Source: Actinomycetes bacterium
GTDB taxonomy: Bacteria; Actinomycetota; Acidimicrobiia; Acidimicrobiales; Microtrichaceae
Assembly (NCBI GenBank): GCA_023392475.1
Contig: JAEVZA010000481.1
Location: 1-55,381, forward strand
DNA length: 55,381 bases
Direction of reading: 5' to 3'
Shown one piece after another: positions 48,951 through 55,381 of the stretch (its first letter is position 1; each line of letters opens with the position of its first letter). Both the position numbers and the translations under genes were made by a program. The notes below the pieces were generated by a model. The model saw only the letters and a program-made list of their open reading frames with translations, had not been told where the DNA came from and ran no database searches.

Positions 48951-49718
48951 ATGACGACCGTGGTGATCACCGGATCCGCCGGCGGCATGGGCACCGCCCT
49001 CCGCACGGTGCTCGAGGCAGGCGGCACGGAGGTCATCGGCGTCGACCTCCACGACGCCGAGGTCGTCGCCGACCTGGCGACCGACGAGGGCCTGGCCGAG
49101 ATGGTCGCCCGGGTCACCGAGCGGTCGGGCGGCGCGATCGACGGGCTCGTCGCCGGCGCGGGCGTCCAGTCCGCCGACGCCGCCAGGATCCTCCGCACGA
49201 ACTACGTCGGCGCCGTCGCCACGCTCGACTCGCTGCGACCGCTGCTCGCCCGCGGCACGGCGCCGTCGGCGATCGCCATCAGCTCCAACTCGACCACCAG
49301 CCAGCCGGGCTACCCGGCGCAGGTCGCGAACCTGCTCCTGGCGGGCGACGAGGACCGCGCGGTCGAGGTGATCGGCGACGACCACATCGGTGCCTACCCG
49401 GCCTCGAAGCTGGCGCTCGCCCGGTGGGTCCGACGCCAGGCCGTGACCGACGGGTGGATCGGTGCCGGCATCCGCCTCAACGCCATCGCACCCGGGTTCG
49501 TCGACACGCCGATGACCGATGGCATGTGGGAGTTCGTCGGATCGCTCGGCGACGTGTTCCCGATCCCGATCGGTCGCCCCGGCCGCGCCGAGGAGGTCGC
49601 GACGCTGCTCGCCTTCCTGCTCTCCCCCGCCGCCGGCTTCTTCTGCGGCTCGTTCATCACCGTCGACGGCGGCACCGAGGCGGCGTTGCGGGCCGAGGAC
49701 TGGCCGTCAGGGATCTGA
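48951..49718 (+). CDS. SDR-family oxidoreductase (3-alpha-hydroxysteroid dehydrogenase-like)
   Basis: 255 residues from ATG 48951; the longer frame from 48855 covers repeat C1 and is rejected. TGSAGGMG loop, GLVAGAGVQ in place of NNAG, AISSNSTTSQPG with the active Ser, YPASK (Tyr/Lys), and NAIAPGFVDTPMTDG. This pattern of small SDRs with a shortened mid-region is typical of 3-alpha-hydroxysteroid/carbonyl reductases; the true substrate is unknown. It is bracketed by the two C repeats. Confidence 0.9.
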   Translation: MTTVVITGSAGGMGTALRTVLEAGGTEVIGVDLHDAEVVADLATDEGLAEMVARVTERSGGAIDGLVAGAGVQSADAARILRTNYVGAVATLDSLRPLLARGTAPSAIAISSNSTTSQPGYPAQVANLLLAGDEDRAVEVIGDDHIGAYPASKLALARWVRRQAVTDGWIGAGIRLNAIAPGFVDTPMTDGMWEFVGSLGDVFPIPIGRPGRAEEVATLLAFLLSPAAGFFCGSFITVDGGTEAALRAEDWPSGI

Positions 49719-49746
49719 CGGCGACGACCGGCCACGAACCCCGACC

Positions 49747-49798
49747 GGTTCCGTTGCGCAGACGGAGCGCTCAGCGCTCCGTCTGCTCAACAGCACGG
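49747..49798 (+). repeat. Direct palindromic repeat C2 (52 bp)
   Basis: A perfect 13-bp stem GCAGACGGAGCGC / GCGCTCCGTCTGC with a TCA loop. Compared with C1, positions 14/38 change G-C to A-T and 15/37 change T-A to G-C, so pairing is kept. It lies between the SDR gene and the convergent MmcQ/YjbR gene. Confidence 0.88.
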
Positions 49799-49828
49799 GC
49801 GAAGGGCGCTGGGACAGGACCGGGTGCC

Positions 49829-50176
49829 TCAGCGGGCCTCGTCGAAGGCGCGGACCGTTCTCGCAGGAGCACGCAGGCGCCACGACTCGGTGATGAGCTC
49901 GCCGGCCTCGTCGCGGTCGACACCCTCGAGGCGCACGAGCACGATCGGCTGGCCCTCGTAGTGGGGCGTGGTGAAGAAGCGGTCCGGCCCGCCCTCGACC
50001 ATCGCCTCCTTCATCTCCACCGAGTCGACCCACACGACCAGCGCCTCCGGGTCCTCGCGCACCCACGTGAACATGCGCTTCGGCGTCCGCCACGACGGCC
50101 GGCCGCCGTACGAGGCCCGCTCCTCCACGTCGGGCAGGGCCATCGCCAGCTCGCGGACGTCCTCGATCGTCACCAT
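49829..50176 (-). CDS. MmcQ/YjbR family protein
   Basis: 115 residues from ATG 50176 (the frame extends upstream but the added residues are Arg-rich). Pattern VRELAMALPDVEERASYGGRPSWRTPKRMFTWVREDPEALVVWV ... RFFTTPHYEGQPIVLVRL ... ELITESWRLRAPARTV fits MmcQ/YjbR proteins, which have a CyaY-like fold and may bind DNA or other partners. Divergent from the dehydrogenase gene. Confidence 0.9.
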   Translation of the reverse strand: MVTIEDVRELAMALPDVEERASYGGRPSWRTPKRMFTWVREDPEALVVWVDSVEMKEAMVEGGPDRFFTTPHYEGQPIVLVRLEGVDRDEAGELITESWRLRAPARTVRAFDEAR

Positions 50177-50301
50177 CGCACCAGTGTCGCGGCACGCACC
50201 CGACGGGACACGGGCGACCGACCGGGACGGGCGCTCGAACGGCAGGGCGTCGTAGCCTCGCGGCAGGCCGAGCCGACCGGCCGACACCCCGGAGGAGCGC
50301 C

Positions 50302-51924
50302 ATGACCGCCACCCACGCCGAACCGACCGGATCGAACGAGCGCCCGGAGCCCGGGACGCGCGAGGTCGGCCTGCCCGACTCGCTCACCGAGGTGCTCCGC
50401 AAGCGCCTGACCCACCTCGTCGCCTCCTCCGGCACGGCACCGACCGTCACCACGCACGCGCCGTTCTCCGGCGAGGCGATCGTCGAGCTCCCGCAGTGCA
50501 CGCCCGAGGACGTGGCCGCTGCCGCCCAACGGGGCCTCGCAGCGCAGCTCGCGTGGGCGCAGACCCCGATCAAGGAGCGGGCGCAGGTCTTCCTCGACCT
50601 CCACGACCTCGTCCTCGACCACCGGGACGAGCTGATGGACCTCATCCAGGTCGAGAACGGCAAGGCCCGTCGGGATGCCTTCCTCGAGGTCGGCGACATC
50701 GCCAACACGTGCCGCTACTACGCCCGCACCGCCGCGAAGGCCCTCGCGCCCCACCGCCGCACCGGCCTCATCCCGGGCCTGACCGACGTGCACGAGCTCC
50801 ACCACCCCAAGGGCGTCGTCACCATCATCTCGCCCTGGAACTACCCGCTCAGCCTCGGCGCCGGCGACACGATCCCCGCGCTCCTGGCCGGCAACGCGGT
50901 CGTCCAGAAGCCCGACAACCAGACGGCGCTCACCGCGCTGTTCGCCCTCGACCTCGCGCACCGTGCCGGACTGCCGGGCGATCTGTGGCAGATCGTCCTC
51001 GGCCGCGGCAGTGCCATCGGCACCCCGCTCCTCGACATCGCCGACTTCGTCATGTTCACGGGATCGACGGCGTCGGGTCGCCGGATCGCACGAGAGGCCG
51101 GCGAGCGGCTCGTCGAGTGCTCGCTCGAGCTCGGCGGCAAGAACGCGATGCTCGTCCTCGACGACGCCGACCTCGATCGCGCGGTCGAGGGCGCCGTGCG
51201 GGCGTGCTTCTCGTCGAGCGGCCAGCTGTGCATCTCGATCGAGCGCATGTTCGTGGCCGACGCGATCTACGACCGCTTCGTCCCGGCCTTCACCGACGCC
51301 GTGGGCGACATGGCCATCGGTGCCGGCTACGACTTCGCCAACCAGATGGGGACGCTCACGTCCACCGAGCAGCTCGACGTGACGACGTCGCACGTCGACG
51401 ACGCCGTCGCCAAGGGGGCGACCGTGCTCGCCGGCGGCCACGCCCGGCCCGACCTCGGCCCGTACTTCTTCGAACCCACCGTCCTCACCGACGTCACGCC
51501 GGCGATGACGTGCTTCGCCGAGGAGACGTTCGGACCGCTCGTGTCCATCTACCGGTTCGGCACCGACGACGAGGCCGTCCAGCGCGCGAACGACACGACC
51601 TACGGGCTCAACGCCAGCGTCTGGAGCCGGTCGGCGGCCCGAGGGCGCGCCGTGGCGGCACGGCTGACGTCCGGCACGGTCAACGTCAACGAGGCGTACG
51701 CCGCGGCGTGGGGCAGCATCGACGCGCCGATGGGCGGCATGGGCGACTCGGGCCTCGGCCGCCGCCACGGCGAGCACGGCATCCTCAAGTACACGGAGCC
51801 GCAGACGATCGCCCGGCAGCGGCTGATGAACCTCGCACCCCCGCTGCGCCAGCTCGGCGACGACGGGTTCGCCGCCGTGATGTCGACCGCGCTGCGCCTG
51901 ATGAAGCGGGCGGGCTGGCGGTGA
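50302..51924 (+). CDS. gabD2: Succinate-semialdehyde dehydrogenase (GabD2-like)
   Basis: 540 residues, ATG start after GGAGGAG. Aldehyde dehydrogenase fold: IISPWNYPLSL, FTGSTASGRRIA, catalytic Glu in LELGGKN (about 277) and Cys in GQLCISIER (about 309), TFGPLVSIYRF, and a C-terminus with GILKYTEPQTIARQRL. This C-terminal extension and the ISPWNYPL region match mycobacterial-type SSADH GabD2. It oxidises succinic semialdehyde to succinate with NADP. Substrate assigned by resemblance only. Confidence 0.85.
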   Translation: MTATHAEPTGSNERPEPGTREVGLPDSLTEVLRKRLTHLVASSGTAPTVTTHAPFSGEAIVELPQCTPEDVAAAAQRGLAAQLAWAQTPIKERAQVFLDLHDLVLDHRDELMDLIQVENGKARRDAFLEVGDIANTCRYYARTAAKALAPHRRTGLIPGLTDVHELHHPKGVVTIISPWNYPLSLGAGDTIPALLAGNAVVQKPDNQTALTALFALDLAHRAGLPGDLWQIVLGRGSAIGTPLLDIADFVMFTGSTASGRRIAREAGERLVECSLELGGKNAMLVLDDADLDRAVEGAVRACFSSSGQLCISIERMFVADAIYDRFVPAFTDAVGDMAIGAGYDFANQMGTLTSTEQLDVTTSHVDDAVAKGATVLAGGHARPDLGPYFFEPTVLTDVTPAMTCFAEETFGPLVSIYRFGTDDEAVQRANDTTYGLNASVWSRSAARGRAVAARLTSGTVNVNEAYAAAWGSIDAPMGGMGDSGLGRRHGEHGILKYTEPQTIARQRLMNLAPPLRQLGDDGFAAVMSTALRLMKRAGWR

Positions 51925-51987
51925 GCGGCGACGTGGGTCACGACGACGGCGATGTGACCTGAGGCCGCGCCGCGACCCGTCGCCGGA

Positions 51988-53067
51988 TCAGATCCGGTCG
52001 AGCACGTTGTTGAGGACCTGCGTCGTGGTCCTCGGGTCGGGCGGCCCGGCCTCCTTGGTGGTCACCACCCCGAAGAGCACGAGCGTCCGCCCCCGCTGGA
52101 TCACGCCGGCCAGGCCGTAGGCGTACTGCGGGAAGTCAGGCCCGGCGGGGCGCAGCCACGCGTTGTAGCGGAGGTCCTCCGGCAGGTCGTCGAGCTGCGG
52201 GTCCTGGTGGCGGACGTCGAGCTTCGAGTAGTCGGCCACGCCCGAACCGCCGGGGTTGAAGCCGCTGCACTCGGTGAGCGTCGGGCTCTGCCCGAGCGAG
52301 AAGGTCACGTAGGCCTCGGCGGCCTGCGCCCTGGTGCGCAGGTTGATGACCGTGATGTTGAAGAGCGACTCGGGGTTCGGCGTCACGAGCCGGCCCCAGG
52401 TCCCGGTCACGGTCACGGGCCGGGACAGGAACGCCTTGCACCCGGCGTTCGGCGCCGGGTTGTACGCCTCGTAGCGGAGCGTCGCCGGCGTCCGCTCGAG
52501 CTGGAGCGTGGCGTTCGACGGCAGCACGGTGGGGTTCGCCCCGAACGGGGCGAAGATGGCACCAGCGTCGGCGAGCTCCCGGTCGAGCGACGGCGATGTG
52601 TTCGCCACCCCGGGCACGTCGTAGATCACTCCCGGTTGGACGCCCGGCGTGTTGGATCCGGCGGTCGTGGTGGTGTGGGCCGGCGCCGTCGTCGGCGGCC
52701 GTTGCATGGTCGACGTGGACCGGTTCGCCGTGACGCCGTCGTCGGCGGTGCGCACCACGGCGACGGCGACGCCGAGCACGACCACGGCCGCGGCGACGGC
52801 GAGCAGCCAACCGCCGCGGCGGCGCCCGGGCCGGGCCGGTCGATCGGTCGTGAGGTCGACGACCGCGCCCCCGTCGGGTGCGGGCTCCGGCACCGGATCG
52901 TCTGTCAACCGGATGGCGATCGGCTCCACCGCGTCCTGGGGCTCGGAGGTGGCGGCGCGGATCATGCGGTCGAGCGAGTCGGCGTCGACGGTGCCGAACG
53001 CGCGGCGGACGACCTGGTCGATCCCGGCGTGGTCGTCGGACGCGGGCACGTCGTGCTCGTCAGCCAC
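51988..53067 (-). CDS. Membrane protein paired with ECF sigma factor
   Basis: 359 residues, GTG start, overlapping the sigma gene by 8 bp. About 85 cytoplasmic residues, one membrane segment (WLLAVAAAVVVLGVAVAVV), a Thr/Pro linker, then an exported domain of about 220 residues with Cys in NAGCKAF and TECSGF. No HxxxCxxC zinc motif in the N-terminus, so if it is an anti-sigma factor it is not the classical ZAS type. The overlap with the sigma gene suggests a regulatory pair (inference). Confidence 0.8.
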   Translation of the reverse strand: MADEHDVPASDDHAGIDQVVRRAFGTVDADSLDRMIRAATSEPQDAVEPIAIRLTDDPVPEPAPDGGAVVDLTTDRPARPGRRRGGWLLAVAAAVVVLGVAVAVVRTADDGVTANRSTSTMQRPPTTAPAHTTTTAGSNTPGVQPGVIYDVPGVANTSPSLDRELADAGAIFAPFGANPTVLPSNATLQLERTPATLRYEAYNPAPNAGCKAFLSRPVTVTGTWGRLVTPNPESLFNITVINLRTRAQAAEAYVTFSLGQSPTLTECSGFNPGGSGVADYSKLDVRHQDPQLDDLPEDLRYNAWLRPAGPDFPQYAYGLAGVIQRGRTLVLFGVVTTKEAGPPDPRTTTQVLNNVLDRI

Positions 53068-53671
53068 GTCCGTCCCCGTCCATGAGCTCCACCAGCCGGG
53101 CGCGCGCCCGGGAGACCCGGGCCTTCACCGTCCCGACGGCCACCATCTGGATGTCGGCGATCTCCTCGTAGCGGAGCTCGCCCGCCGCCGCGAGCAGGAG
53201 CGCCTCGCGCTGGTCCTCGGGGAGTCGTCCGAGGGCGTCGACGACCGCCTCGCGGGTCGCCCCGGCGTGCTCCCACTCCGGGTGCTCCCGCCGGTCGGGC
53301 ACCTCCGCCACGACCTCCACCGGCGCCCGCCAGCCGCCCCGCGTGGCCGTGCGGACCGCTGCGTTCCGGGCCAGTTGGTACATCCAGGTCGACACGCGGG
53401 ACTCGCCGCGGAAGCCGGGGAGCCCGCGCCAGATGTCGGTCAGACCGGCCTGCAGCGCGTCGTCCCGCTCGTGGCCGTCCGAGGTGACGGCGTTGCACGC
53501 AGCCGTGAGCAGGCCGAGGTGCCGGCGGACCAGGGCCTCGAACGCACGCTCGTCACCGCCCGCGGCCGCAGCAGCGAGCTGCTCGTCCGTGCGGCCGTCC
53601 AAGGGGCCCTTCCAGCGCCCCTCCTCCCGCTCCACGTCCGGCAGACTAATGGTCAGCACGGCGCGGTCCAC
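53060..53671 (-). CDS. ECF-type RNA polymerase sigma factor
   Basis: 203 residues (start uncertain: GTG 53671, 53659 or 53635). Sigma region 2: FEALVRRHLGLLTAACNAVT ... GLPGFRGESRVSTWMYQLARNAA. Region 4: ALGRLPEDQREALLLAAAGELRYEEIADIQMVAVGTVKARVSRARARL. No extra C-terminal domain. It directs transcription of an unknown regulon, probably controlled by the downstream membrane protein. The 270 bp between it and the TetR stop have no gene; I see no convincing promoter there. Confidence 0.93.
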   Translation of the reverse strand: MDRAVLTISLPDVEREEGRWKGPLDGRTDEQLAAAAAGGDERAFEALVRRHLGLLTAACNAVTSDGHERDDALQAGLTDIWRGLPGFRGESRVSTWMYQLARNAAVRTATRGGWRAPVEVVAEVPDRREHPEWEHAGATREAVVDALGRLPEDQREALLLAAAGELRYEEIADIQMVAVGTVKARVSRARARLVELMDGDGRG

Positions 53672-53941
53672 CCGTTCACGACGGGACCTGCCTCGTCGAT
53701 CACGGTGGTGGGAGTCACGGATGCGGCCTCCGGGTTCGCAGCCCCTCGCCCCCTGATGTTGTCGGGCCCCGAAACCCCTCTCCCGACGCTCCGGGACCCG
53801 ACGACTTGGGGCACCCGATCAGAGGCCGGGAGGCGCTCCGGGTTGCGGTTCGGATCGATTGCAACCGCGGGCCCGTCGCGTGACTCGTACTCGGGTTCGT
53901 CGCGGATCCGACGGCCCGCCCTGGTCCGGCGACGGCGACGG

Positions 53942-54550
53942 TCAGCGCCGCGATCGTGCGGTGCGGCGCCGGGAGCCGGCCCGCGGGAGCACGGAGCGCA
54001 GGAGCGGCTGCGTGCGCCGGCCGGCGGCGCGCACGACGTCGGCATCGCGGCGCGACCGCGCCAGCACGAACGAACCCTCGAGCGTCGCGACGACCGTCGT
54101 GGCCACCTCCTCCGCGTCGTCGGCGCCCACGCCGGCGTCGCGCAACCGCAGCGCGAGCGCCTCGGTCCACGACGCGAAGACCTGCGCGGTGGCGCGCCGG
54201 AGGCGGTCGTCCGTGCTCGACACCTCCGCGGCGACCGTCGCGATCGGGCAGAGGTCCACGAAGTCCGTCGCCTCGAGCACGTCGGCCGCGCCGTCGAAGA
54301 ACGCCTGGACCGCCGGCTCCGGGCTCCCCGCCTCGTCGTAGATCGACTCGAACAGCGCCTGGTACGCCGCTCCCGATCCGATGAGCACGGCCTCGGCGAG
54401 CTCCGCCTTCCCGCCGGGGAAGAAGTGGTACAGCGAGCCGGTCGTGGCCCCGGAGGCGGCGACCACGTCCTTCAGGGAGGTGTCGTGGTACCCGCGCCGT
54501 CGGAACAGCTCGTTCGTGGCGGTGGTGATCCGATCCCTCGTCCCGGCCAT
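53942..54550 (-). CDS. TetR-family repressor
   Basis: 202 residues. The N-terminal HTH (RDRITTATNELFRRRGYHDTSLKDVVAASGATTGSLYHFFPGGKAELAEAVL) is classical TetR, with the longer C-terminal ligand domain typical of LmrA/YxaF-type regulators (DLCPIATVAAEV). It should bind the paired palindromes in the 66-bp divergent region and control itself and the SnoaL-like gene. Confidence 0.93.
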   Translation of the reverse strand: MAGTRDRITTATNELFRRRGYHDTSLKDVVAASGATTGSLYHFFPGGKAELAEAVLIGSGAAYQALFESIYDEAGSPEPAVQAFFDGAADVLEATDFVDLCPIATVAAEVSSTDDRLRRATAQVFASWTEALALRLRDAGVGADDAEEVATTVVATLEGSFVLARSRRDADVVRAAGRRTQPLLRSVLPRAGSRRRTARSRR

Positions 54551-54561
54551 TCGCTGGAGTC

Positions 54562-54595
54562 TAGAACGATCGTTCTACTAGAATGGTCGTTCTAG
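54562..54595. promoter_or_regulatory. Two tandem TetR operators
   Basis: TAGAACGATCGTTCTA (54562-54577) is a perfect 16-bp palindrome. CTAGAATGGTCGTTCTAG (54578-54595) is a near-perfect copy, with centres 17 bp apart. TAGAAT (54579-54584) inside the second resembles a -10 for the plus-strand gene. Between divergent TetR and SnoaL-like genes. Confidence 0.85.
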
Positions 54596-54616
54596 TCACC
54601 GATCTGGAGGTGCGGC

Positions 54617-55081
54617 ATGTACAAGGCCACGGTCCGGGCGATCGTCCGGCACGGCATCGGGCGGCTGAACGCCGGCGACCCGGAGTTCATCCTCAGGCTC
54701 GCGGACCCCGCCGCCGAGCTCTGCTTCCCCGGGGACAACTCGTGGGCGTCGATGTTCCGGCCGGTCTCGAGGACCCGGGAGCGCCACGTCACGCACCGGG
54801 GCGTCGAGGAGTGCCGGGCGTTCGCGGAGCGGTTCGTCGACGAGGGCATCCAGTTCGGGATCGAGGACATCCTCGTGAACGGCCCGCCGTGGCGCACCCG
54901 GGTCGCGCTCCGCGCCCACGACTGGAAGCCCGGCGCCGACGGCGACGAGTACCAGAACCGGGCCGTCGCCTTCCTCGAGCTCCGCTGGGGGCGGCTCGTG
55001 CGGTGGGAGGACTACGAGGACACCGAGCGCGTGGCGGCGTGGGACGCCCGCCGCGAGGACGCCCTCACCGCCGCTCTGTGA
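54617..55081 (+). CDS. SnoaL/NTF2-like protein
   Basis: 154 residues, GGAGG just upstream. NTF2-like alpha+beta fold suggested by YKATVRAIVRHGIGRLNAGDPEFILRLADPAAELCFPG ... GVEECRAFAERFVDEGIQFGIEDILVNG ... AVAFLELRWGRLVRWEDYEDTERV. SnoaL-like proteins are often small enzymes or binding proteins in ketosteroid or polyketide chemistry; no substrate is known here. Its stop codon lies inside repeat A4. Regulated by the divergent TetR (inference). Confidence 0.85.
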   Translation: MYKATVRAIVRHGIGRLNAGDPEFILRLADPAAELCFPGDNSWASMFRPVSRTRERHVTHRGVEECRAFAERFVDEGIQFGIEDILVNGPPWRTRVALRAHDWKPGADGDEYQNRAVAFLELRWGRLVRWEDYEDTERVAAWDARREDALTAAL

Positions 55082-55123
55082 TGCGTGGTGGGGTCGATCG
55101 ACCCCGTGGTGCATCACAGAGCG
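55073..55123. repeat. Intergenic palindrome A4
   Basis: GCTCTGTGATGC, an internal mismatch, GGGGTCG, a short loop, then CGACCCCGTGGTGC and ATCACAGAGC. The 12 outer pairs and 7 inner pairs are perfect. It contains the TGA stop of the SnoaL-like gene (55079-55081). Confidence 0.85.
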
Positions 55124-55193
55124 GGTGCGTGGGGCGGCGGTCGGGTGGATCGACCCAACGACGGGGGCCGTGCGGTCCGGTACATGTCGATGC

Positions 55194-55381
55194 ATGGCGG
55201 GATGGGGTGCCAGCACGGACGACGGTCACGGCGCGGCCGAGGAGACCGACGAGGTCACGATCGACCTGACGGTCGGGGCCCTGCTGCGCCCGACGGAGGA
55301 CGACCCGGAGCTCGCCGAGCTCCTGCCGCCGGCGAACCCCGGCGTGCCGGGCGCCGGCGCGCGGCGTGCGTTCCGCCGGGC
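55194..55381 (+). CDS. Unknown protein, N-terminal part (cut by window end)
   Basis: 62 codons visible from ATG 55194 (MAGWGASTDDGHGAAEETDE), with no stop before the window edge. Acidic opening, then VTIDLTVGALLRPTEDDPELAELLPPANPGVPG. Not recognised. No strong ribosome site, so the start is uncertain. Confidence 0.5.
   Translation, partial: MAGWGASTDDGHGAAEETDEVTIDLTVGALLRPTEDDPELAELLPPANPGVPGAGARRAFRR

Noticed and set aside
53672..53941. A conserved ECF autoregulated promoter before the sigma gene
   Set aside because: GAACCC and CGTGAC elements occur but the spacing does not fit an ECF -35/-10 pair.

Overview
This is a 55.4 kb piece of chromosome from a very GC-rich bacterium (roughly 70% or more G+C by eye). 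Dense coding, strong GC third-position bias, frequent GTG starts, 4-bp GTGA start/stop overlaps, actinobacterial families (BTAD regulator, cyclase-ATPase-TPR regulator, MpaB/DUF2236, YchJ, RES toxin with Xre-like antitoxin) and Thr/Pro-rich linkers all point to an Actinomycetota chromosome, plausibly class Acidimicrobiia (inference; no rRNA or marker gene is present). No rRNA, tRNA, CRISPR array, transposase or phage gene was seen. About 58 protein genes are supported, two of them cut by the window ends.

Layout. 1-2.7 kb: a partial unknown gene, an epoxide hydrolase and an exported protein. 2.8-4.6 kb: a queC-queE-queD operon for 7-deazaguanine (preQ0). 4.6-14 kb: a short-chain dehydrogenase, a 2TM protein, bacterioferritin with its ferredoxin (bfd has a leaderless-type promoter overlapped by an iron-box-like sequence), small proteins, an alpha/beta hydrolase, a Thr-rich exported protein, VOC proteins, a GGDEF-EAL protein, YchJ and an ATP-grasp enzyme. 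14-20 kb: a DMT-type transporter, a 1137-residue exported Ig-like repeat protein and a large esterase-like hydrolase. 20-33 kb: a cyclase-ATPase-TPR regulator; a three-gene DyP-peroxidase operon facing an MpaB/Lcp-like oxygenase and an aldo/keto reductase; a hemerythrin protein next to a 1175-residue BTAD regulator. 33-44 kb: DUF3048, a membrane-anchored hydrolase, lemA-htpX, a thiamine-binding protein, DUF1697, acyl-CoA dehydrogenase, acyltransferase, alpha-hydroxy-acid oxidase and DoxX. 44-55 kb: SDRs, a NERD-domain membrane protein, a lipoprotein, a RES toxin-antitoxin pair behind direct repeats, MmcQ/YjbR, a succinate-semialdehyde dehydrogenase, an ECF sigma factor with a membrane partner, and a TetR gene divergent from a SnoaL-like gene across two near-identical operators.

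The least explained signal is intergenic: at least eleven palindromic elements of about 50 bp falling into families. Family A has four copies (near 14.98, 28.37, 32.86 and 55.07 kb). Family B includes two inverted copies that agree at 49 of 52 positions (37.38 and 39.50 kb) and three looser relatives (8.12, 23.39 and 34.02 kb). Family C is two direct copies flanking one SDR gene (48.85 and 49.75 kb) whose differences inside the stem are compensatory. Most sit at gene 3' ends, but one lies just upstream of a start codon. The other notable candidate is the DyP operon, in which the two genes upstream of the peroxidase seem to encode related modules, placed back to back with a second putative haem oxygenase.
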